A stretch of DNA of 49,692 bases from an uncultured Aquimarina sp. Its GTDB lineage: Bacteria; Bacteroidota; Bacteroidia; Flavobacteriales; Flavobacteriaceae. The stretch spans positions 1 through 49,692 of the forward strand of contig CANMDH010000041.1 in the NCBI GenBank assembly GCA_947496555.1. Direction: 5' to 3'. Below the pieces are notes generated by a model, which was given only the letters and a program-made list of their open reading frames with translations, did no database searches and had not been told where the DNA came from. The position numbers and the translations under genes were made by a program. Below are positions 1 to 9,880 of this stretch, piece after piece; within the stretch, counting starts at the first letter, position 1, and every line of letters starts with the position of its first letter.

Positions 1-76
1 TGTGCGTTTCATATCTAAAAATACAAACAACACAAATCGTATCAAAAAAAAAAGCTGCCTTTTTAGACAGCCTCTT
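1..76. repeat. Left copy of 76-bp inverted terminal repeat
   Basis: Bases 1-76 are the exact reverse complement of 49616-49691; the match breaks at position 77 (T against C). The block contains a terminator hairpin plus 43 bp beyond its T-tract. It may be a dispersed intergenic repeat at which an assembly stopped, or a true inverted repeat flanking this segment. The sequence alone cannot separate the two. Confidence 0.95.
44..71 (-). terminator. Rho-independent terminator after the PorE-like gene
   Basis: Read on the minus strand, the stem GCTGTCT / AGGCAGC (one G-U pair) closes an AAAA loop and is followed by ten T. It starts 46 nt after the stop codon of the OmpA-domain gene. The same hairpin ends the lipoprotein gene at the other end of the window. 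Confidence 0.9.
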
Positions 77-117
77 TCTAAATGATTTATATATAATTTT
101 ATATGGAGCAATGGTAT

Positions 118-2097
118 TTATTTAACTATAATAAATTCGCTTCGCCTGTTTAGTTGATGCTGTTCTTCAGTGCACTCTACCCCATAGACACAATTATTTA
201 CAAGTTCTTCTTCTCCCATTCCCTTACTTGACAAACGATTTCTGTCAATACCTCCAACCACAGCAATATAATTTAACGTTTTTGCAGCTCTTCTGCTACT
301 TAATTTCTTATTATATTCTGCAGAAGCTCTGCTGTCGGTATGAGATCTTATTTCTATTTTTATATTTGGATGTTCATTCAGCACCTCAATTACTTTGGCA
401 AGTTCAATTTTTGCATCCTCTCTAATCGAATATCCGTCAAAATCAAAATAAATTGGTTTAAGTGACAATGCTTTTCCGAGGTCGTCTCCAACAGTTACCA
501 TTTTAACTTCTCTAACTAGTTTTAACTCTCTATAATTCGAAAGATCTACGGTTTGAGTTTCATCTGGAGTGGTTATAAACATTTCGGCAGTTGAATAATC
601 CAGTTTTTCGATACGAATAAAATATCGTGAGCTACATTCAATTCTGTTTTTGGTTTCATAAACTCCATCCTCACCCACTTCAATGACTTCAATAACATTA
701 TTTTCTTCATCAAAAATTGTAACTTTCGCTCCTGAAATAATCTCCTCGGTTTCATTATCCTTAACAACTCCGGTGATAGTAATTTCACAAAAGGTCTTTA
801 TATCCTCCAATTGTACCAAGCTATAGATATCATCTTTTCCTTTCCCCCCATCGCGATTCGAAGAAAAATACCCTCTTTTTGAAGTATCATTTATTATGAA
901 CGCAAAATCATCCTTAGGACCATTAATCGGTTTACCAATATTAATTGCTAATTCCTCTTCTTTGTTAGTAGGTTCTAACTTTGTTACAAAAACATCCAAC
1001 CCACCCAAACCTATGTGTCCATCTGAAGAAAAATATAGATCATTATTCTCACTTACAAAAGGGAAAGTTTCTTTACCTTCGGTATTAATCCGATCTCCTA
1101 AATTAAGAGGAATTCCAAAACTGCCGTCGCCCTTAATTGCCACTTGGTATAAATCTGATGCTCCTTTACCTCCAGGCATATCTGAAGAAAAGTATAGTGT
1201 TTTTCCATCTGTACTTAGAGCCGGATGTGCTACTGAGTATTCATCACTATTAAATGGTACACTTTGAGGAGTATCCCAACTACCTTGATCATTTTTGTTT
1301 GAACGAAATACTTTCAATCGATTGGTTCCTTTTTGATCTTTTCCAAAGTTTCCTTGTTCAAAGTTATTTCTGGTGAAATACATCGTATTTCCATCTTTAG
1401 AAAAAACAGCTGTGGATTCATGAAATCTGGAATTTAATTTTCTATCAAACTTTTTTGTTTTAGCAAAACTTTTGGTTACAGAATCGTATGCCGTGATAAA
1501 GAGGTCTAAAAAGGCTTCATTGTTCCATTGATGAAGGTTATTATTAAATATTAAGGTATCTCTTGACGAACTAAAAACAATATTATTTTCATAAAATGTC
1601 ACACCAAAATCTGCAAACATTGTATTGATAGAAGCATTTTCTATCTCGTATCGGCCCGACTGATACTCTATACGCTCTAAATAATTAGGGATGCTGTCAA
1701 ACAACTGAGCTCTTTTATCGTCTTTACTAAGTTCTGTAAACTTTCTCATATACGTATCAGAATCTTCAAAACGGTTTACAGTTTTTAATGTTTGTGCATA
1801 TCTAAAATAATACTCCGGCTTGATTTTATCCGGATAAGAATTTATTAATTCTTCATACCATTTTAAAGCTTCTTCAAATTGACTATTGAAGTAATAACTG
1901 TCTCCTAAATTGCTGAAAAGTTCGGCACTTTTGTATCCTTTTTCGGCTACTTTCAGATATGTTTCTTGAGCATCAACATACTGATAATTATCGTACTGAC
2001 TCTTAGCTTTTTGTAGTTTTTTTTCTTGAGAAAAAAGGCTATCTCCCATTAAGAGAACCAAAAAAACCAATAAGAACTTAAGTAAAGATTTCCCCAT
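118..2097 (-). CDS. PorE-like TPR / PD40 propeller / OmpA C-terminal protein
   Basis: 659 aa with a signal peptide (MGKSLLKFLLVFLVLL...) and no lipobox cysteine. Domains in order: TPR-like repeats (about 25-125), a PD40/WD40-like beta-propeller (about 150-425, with blades such as LSTDGKTLYFSSD), a carboxypeptidase-regulatory-like domain (about 437-530) and an OmpA-type peptidoglycan-binding domain (about 545-659, with IEIRSHTDSR). This is the architecture of PorE, the periplasmic T9SS component that ties PorP complexes to peptidoglycan. It is the last gene of a unit with a PorP/SprF protein (26-bp gap) and a large adhesin, so a dedicated anchoring or export role for that adhesin is inferred. 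The organism's main T9SS PorE could be a different paralog. Confidence 0.88.
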   Translation of the reverse strand: MGKSLLKFLLVFLVLLMGDSLFSQEKKLQKAKSQYDNYQYVDAQETYLKVAEKGYKSAELFSNLGDSYYFNSQFEEALKWYEELINSYPDKIKPEYYFRYAQTLKTVNRFEDSDTYMRKFTELSKDDKRAQLFDSIPNYLERIEYQSGRYEIENASINTMFADFGVTFYENNIVFSSSRDTLIFNNNLHQWNNEAFLDLFITAYDSVTKSFAKTKKFDRKLNSRFHESTAVFSKDGNTMYFTRNNFEQGNFGKDQKGTNRLKVFRSNKNDQGSWDTPQSVPFNSDEYSVAHPALSTDGKTLYFSSDMPGGKGASDLYQVAIKGDGSFGIPLNLGDRINTEGKETFPFVSENNDLYFSSDGHIGLGGLDVFVTKLEPTNKEEELAINIGKPINGPKDDFAFIINDTSKRGYFSSNRDGGKGKDDIYSLVQLEDIKTFCEITITGVVKDNETEEIISGAKVTIFDEENNVIEVIEVGEDGVYETKNRIECSSRYFIRIEKLDYSTAEMFITTPDETQTVDLSNYRELKLVREVKMVTVGDDLGKALSLKPIYFDFDGYSIREDAKIELAKVIEVLNEHPNIKIEIRSHTDSRASAEYNKKLSSRRAAKTLNYIAVVGGIDRNRLSSKGMGEEELVNNCVYGVECTEEQHQLNRRSEFIIVK

Positions 2098-2123
2098 ATT
2101 TTACTGTAATGAATAAACTATAA

Positions 2124-3083
2124 TTAAAAGAAACGTGGTGTTAACATCCTGTTGTATTTCTTGAAAAGTTCAAAACGTAACATCACTTCATAACTTCCAT
2201 CATTAAATTGAGTCTGGCCCAATTCTGTTGTTTCTCTATCGTATGCAAAGGCGATCATCATAGCATCAGATACTTGAAAACCTGCCAAAGCACTAAATGC
2301 TGCATCCCAACGATAAGCGGCGCCTACAGTTAGGCGATCATACAACAAAAAATTTGCTGAGAGATCTACTTGTAAGGGTGCTCCAAACACTAGTTTAGTT
2401 AAAACTGCTGGCTTAAGCTTTACCTCGCTACTCAAATCAAAAACATGACCCGCAATAAGGTAGTAATTAATCCGCTCTTCAGCCAAAAAACTTATAGCTG
2501 TACTACTGCTATCGGTTGTACTCTCATCAAAATGATCCGTTTCTAGTAAGTTTGGTGCGCTCAATCCTATATAAAAACGCTCTGCATGATAATACACTCC
2601 AATTCCTACATTAGGACTAAATTTATTATCGACATTATTTTCGAAGAGATTATCATTACTGTTGAACTGTGTTAAACGCTGAAAATCTACATTTAAAAGA
2701 TGACCCCCTGCTTTTAATCCAAAGCTTAACTTCCCATAATCTGATGTAGGTATTGTATACGAAAAGTCGATATCAAAATAGGTTTCATCAGTTGGTCCAA
2801 TCTCATCATTCACAATAGATAATCCAAGTCCTAAACGTTCGCTATCACCTATGGGAGTATTTACGGTAAGTGTTTGTGTACGAGGAGCACCATCAAGGCC
2901 CACCCATTGACTTCGATGAAGTCCCATAACGCTCAGCACACCTCGACTACCGGCATATGCTGGATTTACACTAATTGTATTATACATATATTGTGTGTAT
3001 TGGGCATCCTGTTGGGCATTACTATCCAAACAGAGTAGGCCAAATAACAATAGTGTAAATATTATTTGTAATTTTTTATTCAT
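2124..3083 (-). CDS. PorP/SprF family type IX secretion membrane protein
   Basis: 319 aa with a signal peptide ending at SNAQQ. It opens with the family hallmark QDAQYTQYMYNTISVNPAYAGSRG and then LHRSQWVGLDGAPRTQTL, and continues as alternating strands expected of an outer-membrane barrel, ending in F. SprF-type proteins are needed to export or attach specific T9SS cargo, usually encoded next to them. Here the cargo candidate is the 1518-aa adhesin immediately upstream (43-bp gap), and the PorE-like anchor follows. The family call rests on the N-terminal motifs and the three-gene context; cargo specificity is inferred. Confidence 0.93.
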   Translation of the reverse strand: MNKKLQIIFTLLLFGLLCLDSNAQQDAQYTQYMYNTISVNPAYAGSRGVLSVMGLHRSQWVGLDGAPRTQTLTVNTPIGDSERLGLGLSIVNDEIGPTDETYFDIDFSYTIPTSDYGKLSFGLKAGGHLLNVDFQRLTQFNSNDNLFENNVDNKFSPNVGIGVYYHAERFYIGLSAPNLLETDHFDESTTDSSSTAISFLAEERINYYLIAGHVFDLSSEVKLKPAVLTKLVFGAPLQVDLSANFLLYDRLTVGAAYRWDAAFSALAGFQVSDAMMIAFAYDRETTELGQTQFNDGSYEVMLRFELFKKYNRMLTPRFF

Positions 3084-3126
3084 TAGTATTTGATTTAGGG
3101 TACAACAAATATATACATTTCTATGT

Positions 3127-6100
3127 CTAATTCTTCTTTGCTCTATGGGTTATCCTTCGATTTGTTATTACGGTTGGTATGCTAACTGTGATATCTACTG
3201 TAGCCAAATCACAATTACCTGAATTAGCACTTTCACATATCTCATACGTCACAGTATAGCTACCAGCTGGTGTTCCGGCAGGGATAGTAAGCGTTCCATT
3301 AGCATTAATACTCACTCCTGTAAGTCCGCCATCATTATCAATACTACCGGTTACTTCAGTATTCGCAAAAGCAGCTCCATTAAGTGTATCATTACCATAT
3401 ACGCTTGCAGTTGTTCCTCCTGGCGATCCATTTATTGTTGTAGCACTGAAATTATCATCATTGGCCACAATCGAAAATGTACAAAATGAAATATCGTGAA
3501 TAGAGTATCCTGAACTTTGAGGATTATCCGGACCTGTTATATCTCCAGAACCATTTATAATTTCAATTTGATCAATCGGACCATCAAATGCTACTAATAG
3601 ATTACCCCCGGCACTGGAACTGCCATTTCCTAAAATTCCAACTGCTGTATTCCCATTGACACTAACCGCATTTCCTTCTGCTACCAGTACGGGTTGTACA
3701 GGAGTACCACCCAAATACCCAATAACAGTAATTTTATCTGAATGCCCAAATCCCGATCTAGTATCTACATCAAACACTCTAAAAGAAAGATCCGAAACTC
3801 CAACTCCGGGTGTACCAATATCAATAGTATTAGTAAAGGTCTGACTGGTATTTAAAAAGTTTGCAAAATACCTTAATGAAAACTGTGCTGGCGTTAATCC
3901 GCCAGTAAAACCATTATCTAAATCATGCTCAAAGCTTTCCATACTGGCAATATCACCAGAGAACGAAAAGGTAAAAGAAGCTCCATTTATACTGGTAATG
4001 GTTTGTGTAGTTGCATTTCTAGTCCAGGTAATGGTATCCCAATCAAGAATATCACTAGTATCATTACAGGTAAGATCCGGCAAAACACCACCGGTTCCTC
4101 TTACGGGAACAGGAGTAGAAGACGCTTCATCATCATCTACCGGATTTACATCTCCGTCTAATCCATCATCAACAGCAATACCATTCGTTCCTCCAGAACC
4201 GGGAACTGAGTCAGGGTCATACTGATCAGAAGCAGTTATTTCGGCTATATTCTGATAATTACCACTCGGCAAAGGAGCAGCGGATATAACCAATGTTGCT
4301 GTATTAGAATTTGTAATATCACCAACACTCCACACGCCCGTTGTGTCATCATAAGTCCCTTGTGAAGGAGTGGCCGATACGAACTGGTAACCATTAGGCA
4401 ATTGATCCAACACACTTATTCCGGTTGCATCATCTGGGCCATTGTTTGTAACTTCGATTGTAAAATCCATAGCAAATCCCATAATGGGAGCTAGATCGCT
4501 TGCAACCATAGTAATTGATAAATCAGATATTTCACGTACTACAACCGTAGCCGTAGCGGTATCACAATTAGACGTAAATGTATTTTCGCATATTGTATAC
4601 GTATAGTTATAAGTACCGGGGGTTGTTCCAGGTGCTACTGTGATAGTTCCATCTGCATTCATCGTAATACTCCCGGTTGAAGGACTCGGTGCTGTACCGG
4701 GTGTTAATGTAATATCACTTGGGTTGACTGTAACGCCATTTAATGTATCATTATCCAAAACACTTGATGTACTACCTCCAGCCGTTCCACCTAATATGGT
4801 TGCACTAAAATCATCATCAACCGCATTTAAGAAATTAGTATAGTATTGTCTATTACAGTTTAAGAAGATTCTGGCATCTTCCAAAAAGATATTTTTTGCT
4901 CCTACTGCAAGAGATAATGTATTTATAATATTACCACCAGAATCATAAACCTGCGCCGTCCCCAGAAAGGGGTTATAATATACCACTGTTCCTGAATCTG
5001 AAGCCATACTACGATTAATAGGTCCCGTAAAAGAAACACCTATTTGAACCAACGTGGGTTCATTCATATCCCATAACTCGGTAGCACCGGTTACAGAATT
5101 GTACAAAACAGTTGAATTTCCCTCAGAAGATAACTGATCAAAACCTGCAGCTCTGGTTGTAGAATCAATTAAAGTTTCTGCCGTTCCATTTGTTTCATAT
5201 AATGATAAAAGGCCGGTAGCTTCATCATACAAGGTAATTCTTGGACTACCACTATTGTTTTCAATTCCCGCCAAAGACCCTACTGGAGCAGTAAACGTAT
5301 CGAAAAGTGTTCCATAAGGAGCTGTATTTCCTGATAAATCATAAACACCTACACTTCCATCGGTTCCGTCATAAACAACTGCAAAACCATCCTCTGTAAC
5401 AAAACTTGTTCCTCCTGAAATTGCGTTGAAAGTACCTAATACACCCCCTGTACTCCCATCAATGACTGTTACAACTCCCGACGCCCTATCATAATAATAA
5501 GCTGCTGAGAAACCACCTTCGATGTCATTATTAAAAAGCTGATCAGAAAGTGGATCTGCCGCATTATAAGTATTCAGTAATGTTCCAGATATGTTGTAAT
5601 GATTCGTGTTAGGGGTTAATGAACAGGAAACGTCGGAAACCGGAATTTCAACAACTATAGTAACATCGGCCGTATCACAATTTGACAGGTCTGCGGTTTC
5701 ACAGATTTGATAGGTCACCGTATATGTTCCCACAATTGTATTTGCAGGTACGGTAATTATTCCATTAGAATCTATACTTACTCCTGAGAGTCCACCATCA
5801 TTAGCAATACCTGGAGTAACGTCAGAAGATGTAACGGTTGTCCCATCAATTGTGTCATTTACATATACAGTAGAGGTATTTCCAACAGCATTATTAATAA
5901 TAGGATTGTTCGTAAAATCATCATCTGTTGCGACGATAAGTAATGAAGCAATACAATTTGTTGGATCACTAGGGTTACAAAAATTTATAACGCCATTCTT
6001 CATATTGTCAATAAAGATTTGGTTACTCGCAGAATTTGCGGCTCCTGGTGTTCTACCTGTAATACCAGACCTAACAAAGTTTCCACTACTTTCCCAATCC

Positions 6101-7683
6101 CCACATTGAAAAGCAAAAGTACTTCCTGCTCCTCCTGATCCAGCATTAAAAGAAGGATTGCCACTGGGAAAATTAGGGAATGGAGCTGTCACATCACCAT
6201 AAGAAAAACCATAAAAAAAGCTTCCATCTGGTTTTCTAACCTGCATTACATCTCCTCCATTTCTAAACCCAATACTTGTCCAACTAGCAGGTGTAGAAGT
6301 TGTACAAGGTAAATATGTTGGGTCACTAGAAGTTGGTCTTGTTGAAGCACAACCACTTAATGAACTATCATCACTCGGTATTATATAAACACCATCTCCG
6401 TTAGTATCGGTAAGATCATCAGCAGGTAACGTAGTATCTGGATCACTAGAATTATAAATAACAATCAAAGATCCAGGGGGTACACTATTAAAAGCGCTTC
6501 CTAATATTATATAACCACTTGCTATTCCTACACCTCCTACACTTCCTTCAAAATCTCCATTATTATCATCAATGATCCAGCCGGTAAGATCAACTGGCGC
6601 TGTAGGGTTATTAGGGTCTCCTATAACCAAAAGCTCTACCCATTCTTTTGCTCCGCCATCTCCATTTGAAGCCTCATTTATAATTATCCCTGAGGTAATC
6701 GCAGATGTAACTGCAAAAGCAGTAGCTTGAGAACTCCCAGTTACTGTAGGAATACCACTCGCATCTACTCCAGAGGGAGTATTTGCAAGATTATTATCAA
6801 CTGTTAAATCAGCATCTGTAAAACTTCCTGCTCCTTCAATTGCATCAGCACATCCATCATTATCACTATCGGTATCCAGTTGATTTGGGATTCCATCTCC
6901 ATCAGAATCCGAAAAACAAATTGCAAATGAAGCAATCCCTGGATTATTTAAGTCATGTGAATAACCAGCTGTTATACTTCCACCTCCCGAATGAGCTGTA
7001 TTCGAGTATGTTAATGTAAATGAAGATACATCATTGAATTTTAACAATACCGCATCATCATTTGTATCGTTTTCGGTGGTCCCCGTAAAAATGAGTTGGC
7101 TTCCCGAAAAACTAAGATTAATATTCGTACTTGCCGTTAATCCATACCCAATAATCTCACTTTGATCCACAGTCACTGTCTCATTTCTTACACCATCCAA
7201 ATCGGCAATAAGCATATCAAAATCAGCAGCAGTAGGATTGGTTGTTCCAAAATCAAAAACTTCCCAAAGGATGGTTGTAGAACCAATATCTCTATTCTGA
7301 ACTCGCGGATCATCGCCATTAAATGTCCAACGTACATTGGGTACCGTTGTAGCGGTGATCGTTCCTCTTAAACTATAAATATTGCTATTGCTAGCATCTA
7401 TTAGGGTATATGTAAATGAATCACCAACACCTTGATTTTGAATATCTGGTGTCGAATTTGTTCCTAATAACTCTCCGCTAAACGTTGGTCCGGAATAATT
7501 TGTACCACAATTTTCATCGGTATCCAGGATACCATCGTTATCATCGTCAAGATCTATAGTGTTATTAACTCCATCATTATCGCTATCTTGAGCAACTGAA
7601 ATAGTAGGTATTAAAACCAGTAGAGAAAATCCAAACACTAGTATATTAACATTATGTTTGAATGTTGGGGTAATTTTTATCAT
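3127..7683 (-). CDS. Large secreted multidomain adhesin (TSP3, lamin-tail, DUF11, three ~97-aa modules)
   Basis: 1518 aa with a signal peptide ending near ISVAQ. Calcium-binding thrombospondin-type-3 repeats (DSDNDGVNNTIDLDDDNDG) follow at once, with a second short set near 255-285. A lamin-tail-like domain covers about 330-540 (GIIINEASNGDGGAKEWVEL). A module of about 97 aa with the pattern (V/A)xDDxF...NDT(L/I)(D/N)G...TYTVTYxIC(E) occurs three times, near 583-679, 952-1049 and 1406-1504. A DUF11 domain lies near 1050-1150. The three modules suggest internal duplication. The protein ends in a short basic tail (NRRITHRAKKN) rather than a recognisable type A or type B T9SS C-terminal domain. 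A truncated CTD is unlikely because only 43 bp separate its stop from porP. It is first in the adhesin-PorP-PorE unit, and a cell-surface adhesion or motility role is inferred. Confidence 0.85.
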   Translation of the reverse strand: MIKITPTFKHNVNILVFGFSLLVLIPTISVAQDSDNDGVNNTIDLDDDNDGILDTDENCGTNYSGPTFSGELLGTNSTPDIQNQGVGDSFTYTLIDASNSNIYSLRGTITATTVPNVRWTFNGDDPRVQNRDIGSTTILWEVFDFGTTNPTAADFDMLIADLDGVRNETVTVDQSEIIGYGLTASTNINLSFSGSQLIFTGTTENDTNDDAVLLKFNDVSSFTLTYSNTAHSGGGSITAGYSHDLNNPGIASFAICFSDSDGDGIPNQLDTDSDNDGCADAIEGAGSFTDADLTVDNNLANTPSGVDASGIPTVTGSSQATAFAVTSAITSGIIINEASNGDGGAKEWVELLVIGDPNNPTAPVDLTGWIIDDNNGDFEGSVGGVGIASGYIILGSAFNSVPPGSLIVIYNSSDPDTTLPADDLTDTNGDGVYIIPSDDSSLSGCASTRPTSSDPTYLPCTTSTPASWTSIGFRNGGDVMQVRKPDGSFFYGFSYGDVTAPFPNFPSGNPSFNAGSGGAGSTFAFQCGDWESSGNFVRSGITGRTPGAANSASNQIFIDNMKNGVINFCNPSDPTNCIASLLIVATDDDFTNNPIINNAVGNTSTVYVNDTIDGTTVTSSDVTPGIANDGGLSGVSIDSNGIITVPANTIVGTYTVTYQICETADLSNCDTADVTIVVEIPVSDVSCSLTPNTNHYNISGTLLNTYNAADPLSDQLFNNDIEGGFSAAYYYDRASGVVTVIDGSTGGVLGTFNAISGGTSFVTEDGFAVVYDGTDGSVGVYDLSGNTAPYGTLFDTFTAPVGSLAGIENNSGSPRITLYDEATGLLSLYETNGTAETLIDSTTRAAGFDQLSSEGNSTVLYNSVTGATELWDMNEPTLVQIGVSFTGPINRSMASDSGTVVYYNPFLGTAQVYDSGGNIINTLSLAVGAKNIFLEDARIFLNCNRQYYTNFLNAVDDDFSATILGGTAGGSTSSVLDNDTLNGVTVNPSDITLTPGTAPSPSTGSITMNADGTITVAPGTTPGTYNYTYTICENTFTSNCDTATATVVVREISDLSITMVASDLAPIMGFAMDFTIEVTNNGPDDATGISVLDQLPNGYQFVSATPSQGTYDDTTGVWSVGDITNSNTATLVISAAPLPSGNYQNIAEITASDQYDPDSVPGSGGTNGIAVDDGLDGDVNPVDDDEASSTPVPVRGTGGVLPDLTCNDTSDILDWDTITWTRNATTQTITSINGASFTFSFSGDIASMESFEHDLDNGFTGGLTPAQFSLRYFANFLNTSQTFTNTIDIGTPGVGVSDLSFRVFDVDTRSGFGHSDKITVIGYLGGTPVQPVLVAEGNAVSVNGNTAVGILGNGSSSAGGNLLVAFDGPIDQIEIINGSGDITGPDNPQSSGYSIHDISFCTFSIVANDDNFSATTINGSPGGTTASVYGNDTLNGAAFANTEVTGSIDNDGGLTGVSINANGTLTIPAGTPAGSYTVTYEICESANSGNCDLATVDITVSIPTVITNRRITHRAKKN

Positions 7684-7840
7684 ATGACGATGTGTTTACA
7701 ATTCTATTACCGAAAACCCAAAGGGGGCTAGTTTTCTGTAAATCATTTATAAAACATATAAATGCACCTAAACAAGTAATACACATAATTATATTACAGT
7801 AAAACCATAAAAATATATTCACGAATGTAGTAAATTTTTT

Positions 7841-7912
7841 CTTTTTATTAACATAAAAAGAAAAATAATTGTCTTTTTTTATCGATTAATCGCAATTTTT
7901 AACGATAAAAAA
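7841..7912. promoter_or_regulatory. Cluster of inverted repeats upstream of the adhesin operon
   Basis: Three nested or adjacent dyads: CTTTTTAT / ATAAAAAG with a 4-nt loop (7841-7860); TTTTTTATCG / CGATAAAAAA (7875-7884 and 7903-7912); and, inside the latter, the perfect palindrome CGATTAATCG (7883-7892). They sit 160-230 bp upstream of the adhesin start. Operator sites or RNA structure are both possible. Confidence 0.35.
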
Positions 7913-8242
7913 CACAGTTTGACTTAATAATTTATTTTCTTCAGCAAAAAGGAATAGCTTCATTTTACTACATTAAAGCTTACGTTTATACACACCCTCT
8001 ATGCATTTCTTGAATCTAATTAATCCCAAAAAAGAAATAATCAGAAACCAATCCCTTCATTATCAACACATAAATGTACAATAAATTTAAAAAAATTAAC
8101 ATTTACCTTATGGTTTTCCGTAAAAAAAGTCGTTGTAACTCCATTTTAGAACGACGAAATACGTTTGACTACTACTATCCAAAAGTAATTACCTATATCT
8201 TCTACACTATATAATCATACCTTTTATTGTCTATTTAAGTAC

Positions 8243-8250
8243 TATATTTG
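8243..8250 (+). promoter_or_regulatory. prfC promoter -7 element (TATATTTG)
   Basis: TATATTTG fits the Bacteroidota -7 consensus TAnnTTTG and ends 21 nt before the prfC start. No TTG lies at the usual 17-23 bp upstream; the nearest is 13 bp away. The call therefore rests on the -7 box alone. Confidence 0.5.
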
Positions 8251-8271
8251 CATCCTTATTAGAGACATTGT

Positions 8272-9858
8272 ATGAAATTTACAGACGAAATAGGAAGAAG
8301 AAGAACCTTTGGGATCATTTCTCACCCAGATGCCGGAAAAACAACATTAACCGAAAAACTATTACTTTTTGGGGGCGCTATTCAGGAAGCTGGTGCCGTG
8401 AAATCCAACAAAATTAAAAAGGGAGCCACCAGTGATTTTATGGAGATTGAACGTCAAAGAGGAATCTCTGTAGCTACCTCGGTTTTAGCGTTCGAATATA
8501 AAGATATCAAGGTCAATATACTGGATACACCTGGTCACAAAGATTTTGCTGAAGATACGTTTAGAACGTTAACTGCTGTTGACAGCGTAATTGTAGTAAT
8601 TGATGTTGCAAAAGGTGTTGAGGAACAGACCGAAAAACTAGTATCGGTATGTAGGATGAGAAATATTCCTATGATTGTTTTTATCAATAAACTTGACCGA
8701 GAAGGGAAAGATGCCTTTGAACTACTTGACGAAGTTGAACAAAAACTAGGTTTGAAAGTTACTCCCTTGAGTTTTCCCATCGGAATGGGATATGATTTTA
8801 AGGGAATTTATAATATTTGGGAGAAAAATATCAATCTGTTTAGTGGAGACAGTCGAAAAAACATAGAAGAAACTATTAAAATTTCAGATTTATCCTCTAA
8901 AGAACTTAATACAACTATCGGTGATGATTATGCCGACACCTTGCGCGAAGAGCTTGAATTGGTTGAAGGTATTTATCCAAAATTTGATCAAAAAGCTTAT
9001 CAAACGGGTCAACTACAGCCCGTCTTTTTTGGTTCGGCTTTAAACAATTTTGGCGTTAGAGAATTGCTAGATTGTTTCATCACTATCGCCCCGCCCCCAA
9101 GACCTAAAGAAAGTGATATTCGTCTTGTTAAACCAGAAGAAAAGGACTTTACTGGATTTGTTTTTAAGATTCATGCCAATATGGATCCAAAACATAGAGA
9201 TCGACTTGCCTTTATAAAAATTGTTTCAGGTACTTTTGAAAGAAATGTGCCTTACCTACATACAAGACATAACAAAAAACTTAAGTTTTCGAGCCCCAAT
9301 GCTTTTTTTGCTGAAAAAAAGCAAATTGTAGATATTTCATATCCAGGAGATATTGTAGGATTGCATGATACCGGAAACTTCAAAATCGGTGATACGTTAA
9401 CCAAAGGAGAAGTACTTCATTATAAAGGAATCCCAAGTTTCTCTCCAGAGCATTTTAGGTATATCAACAATGCAGATCCAATGAAATCCAAACAATTGGC
9501 TAAAGGAATTGATCAGTTAATGGATGAAGGAGTTGCCCAGTTATTTACCTTGGAATTAAATGGGAGAAAGGTAATCGGTACTGTAGGAGCCCTTCAATAT
9601 GAGGTTATTCAATACCGACTAGAGCATGAATATGGTGCTAAGTGTACCTATGAAAATCTAAATGTTCATAAAGCATGTTGGGTAGAACCTGAAGACGAAA
9701 ACAATGAAGAGTTTAAGGATTTTAAACGAGTAAAAAGTAAATTCCTAGCCAAAGATAAGCAAGGGCAATTGGTCTTTTTGGCTGATTCATCATTCAGTTT
9801 ACAGATGACACAACAAAAATATCCATCTATTGAATTTCACTTTACGTCGGAGTTCTAA
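8272..9858 (+). CDS. prfC: Peptide chain release factor 3 (RF3)
   Basis: 528 aa, the normal RF3 length. This translational GTPase removes RF1/RF2 from the ribosome after peptide release. The G1 loop SHPDAGKTTLTE, the switch region ERQRGISVATS, the G3 motif DTPGHKDFAEDT and the G4 motif NKLDREGKD are all present, and the EF-Tu-like domain 2 and RF3 C-terminal domain follow. It is transcribed alone, divergent from the adhesin operon and convergent with the DUF3467 gene. The start is supported by the TATATTTG box just upstream and by the usual RF3 N-terminus (FTDEIGRRRTFGIISHPDAG). Confidence 0.97.
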   Translation: MKFTDEIGRRRTFGIISHPDAGKTTLTEKLLLFGGAIQEAGAVKSNKIKKGATSDFMEIERQRGISVATSVLAFEYKDIKVNILDTPGHKDFAEDTFRTLTAVDSVIVVIDVAKGVEEQTEKLVSVCRMRNIPMIVFINKLDREGKDAFELLDEVEQKLGLKVTPLSFPIGMGYDFKGIYNIWEKNINLFSGDSRKNIEETIKISDLSSKELNTTIGDDYADTLREELELVEGIYPKFDQKAYQTGQLQPVFFGSALNNFGVRELLDCFITIAPPPRPKESDIRLVKPEEKDFTGFVFKIHANMDPKHRDRLAFIKIVSGTFERNVPYLHTRHNKKLKFSSPNAFFAEKKQIVDISYPGDIVGLHDTGNFKIGDTLTKGEVLHYKGIPSFSPEHFRYINNADPMKSKQLAKGIDQLMDEGVAQLFTLELNGRKVIGTVGALQYEVIQYRLEHEYGAKCTYENLNVHKACWVEPEDENNEEFKDFKRVKSKFLAKDKQGQLVFLADSSFSLQMTQQKYPSIEFHFTSEF

Positions 9859-9880
9859 AAAGAGAACTCTTTCAAAAATT

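Larger units (their letters stand above)
7684..8271. other. 588-bp divergent intergenic region (adhesin operon / prfC)
   Basis: A very AT-rich spacer between the leftward adhesin operon and rightward prfC. I see no gene in it. It holds a cluster of inverted repeats (7841-7912), a smaller one (GTCGTT / AACGAC, 8129-8155), and a prfC promoter element near its right edge. No convincing TAnnTTTG element was found for the adhesin operon. Confidence 0.6.

Noticed and set aside
1-76. Telomere of a linear replicon
   Set aside because: The repeat is short, contains an ordinary terminator, and the content is core chromosomal genes. A dispersed repeat or assembly boundary is simpler.
3084-3200. Frameshift removing a T9SS C-terminal domain from the large adhesin
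   Set aside because: Only 43 bp lie between its stop and the PorP gene, too little for any CTD remnant.
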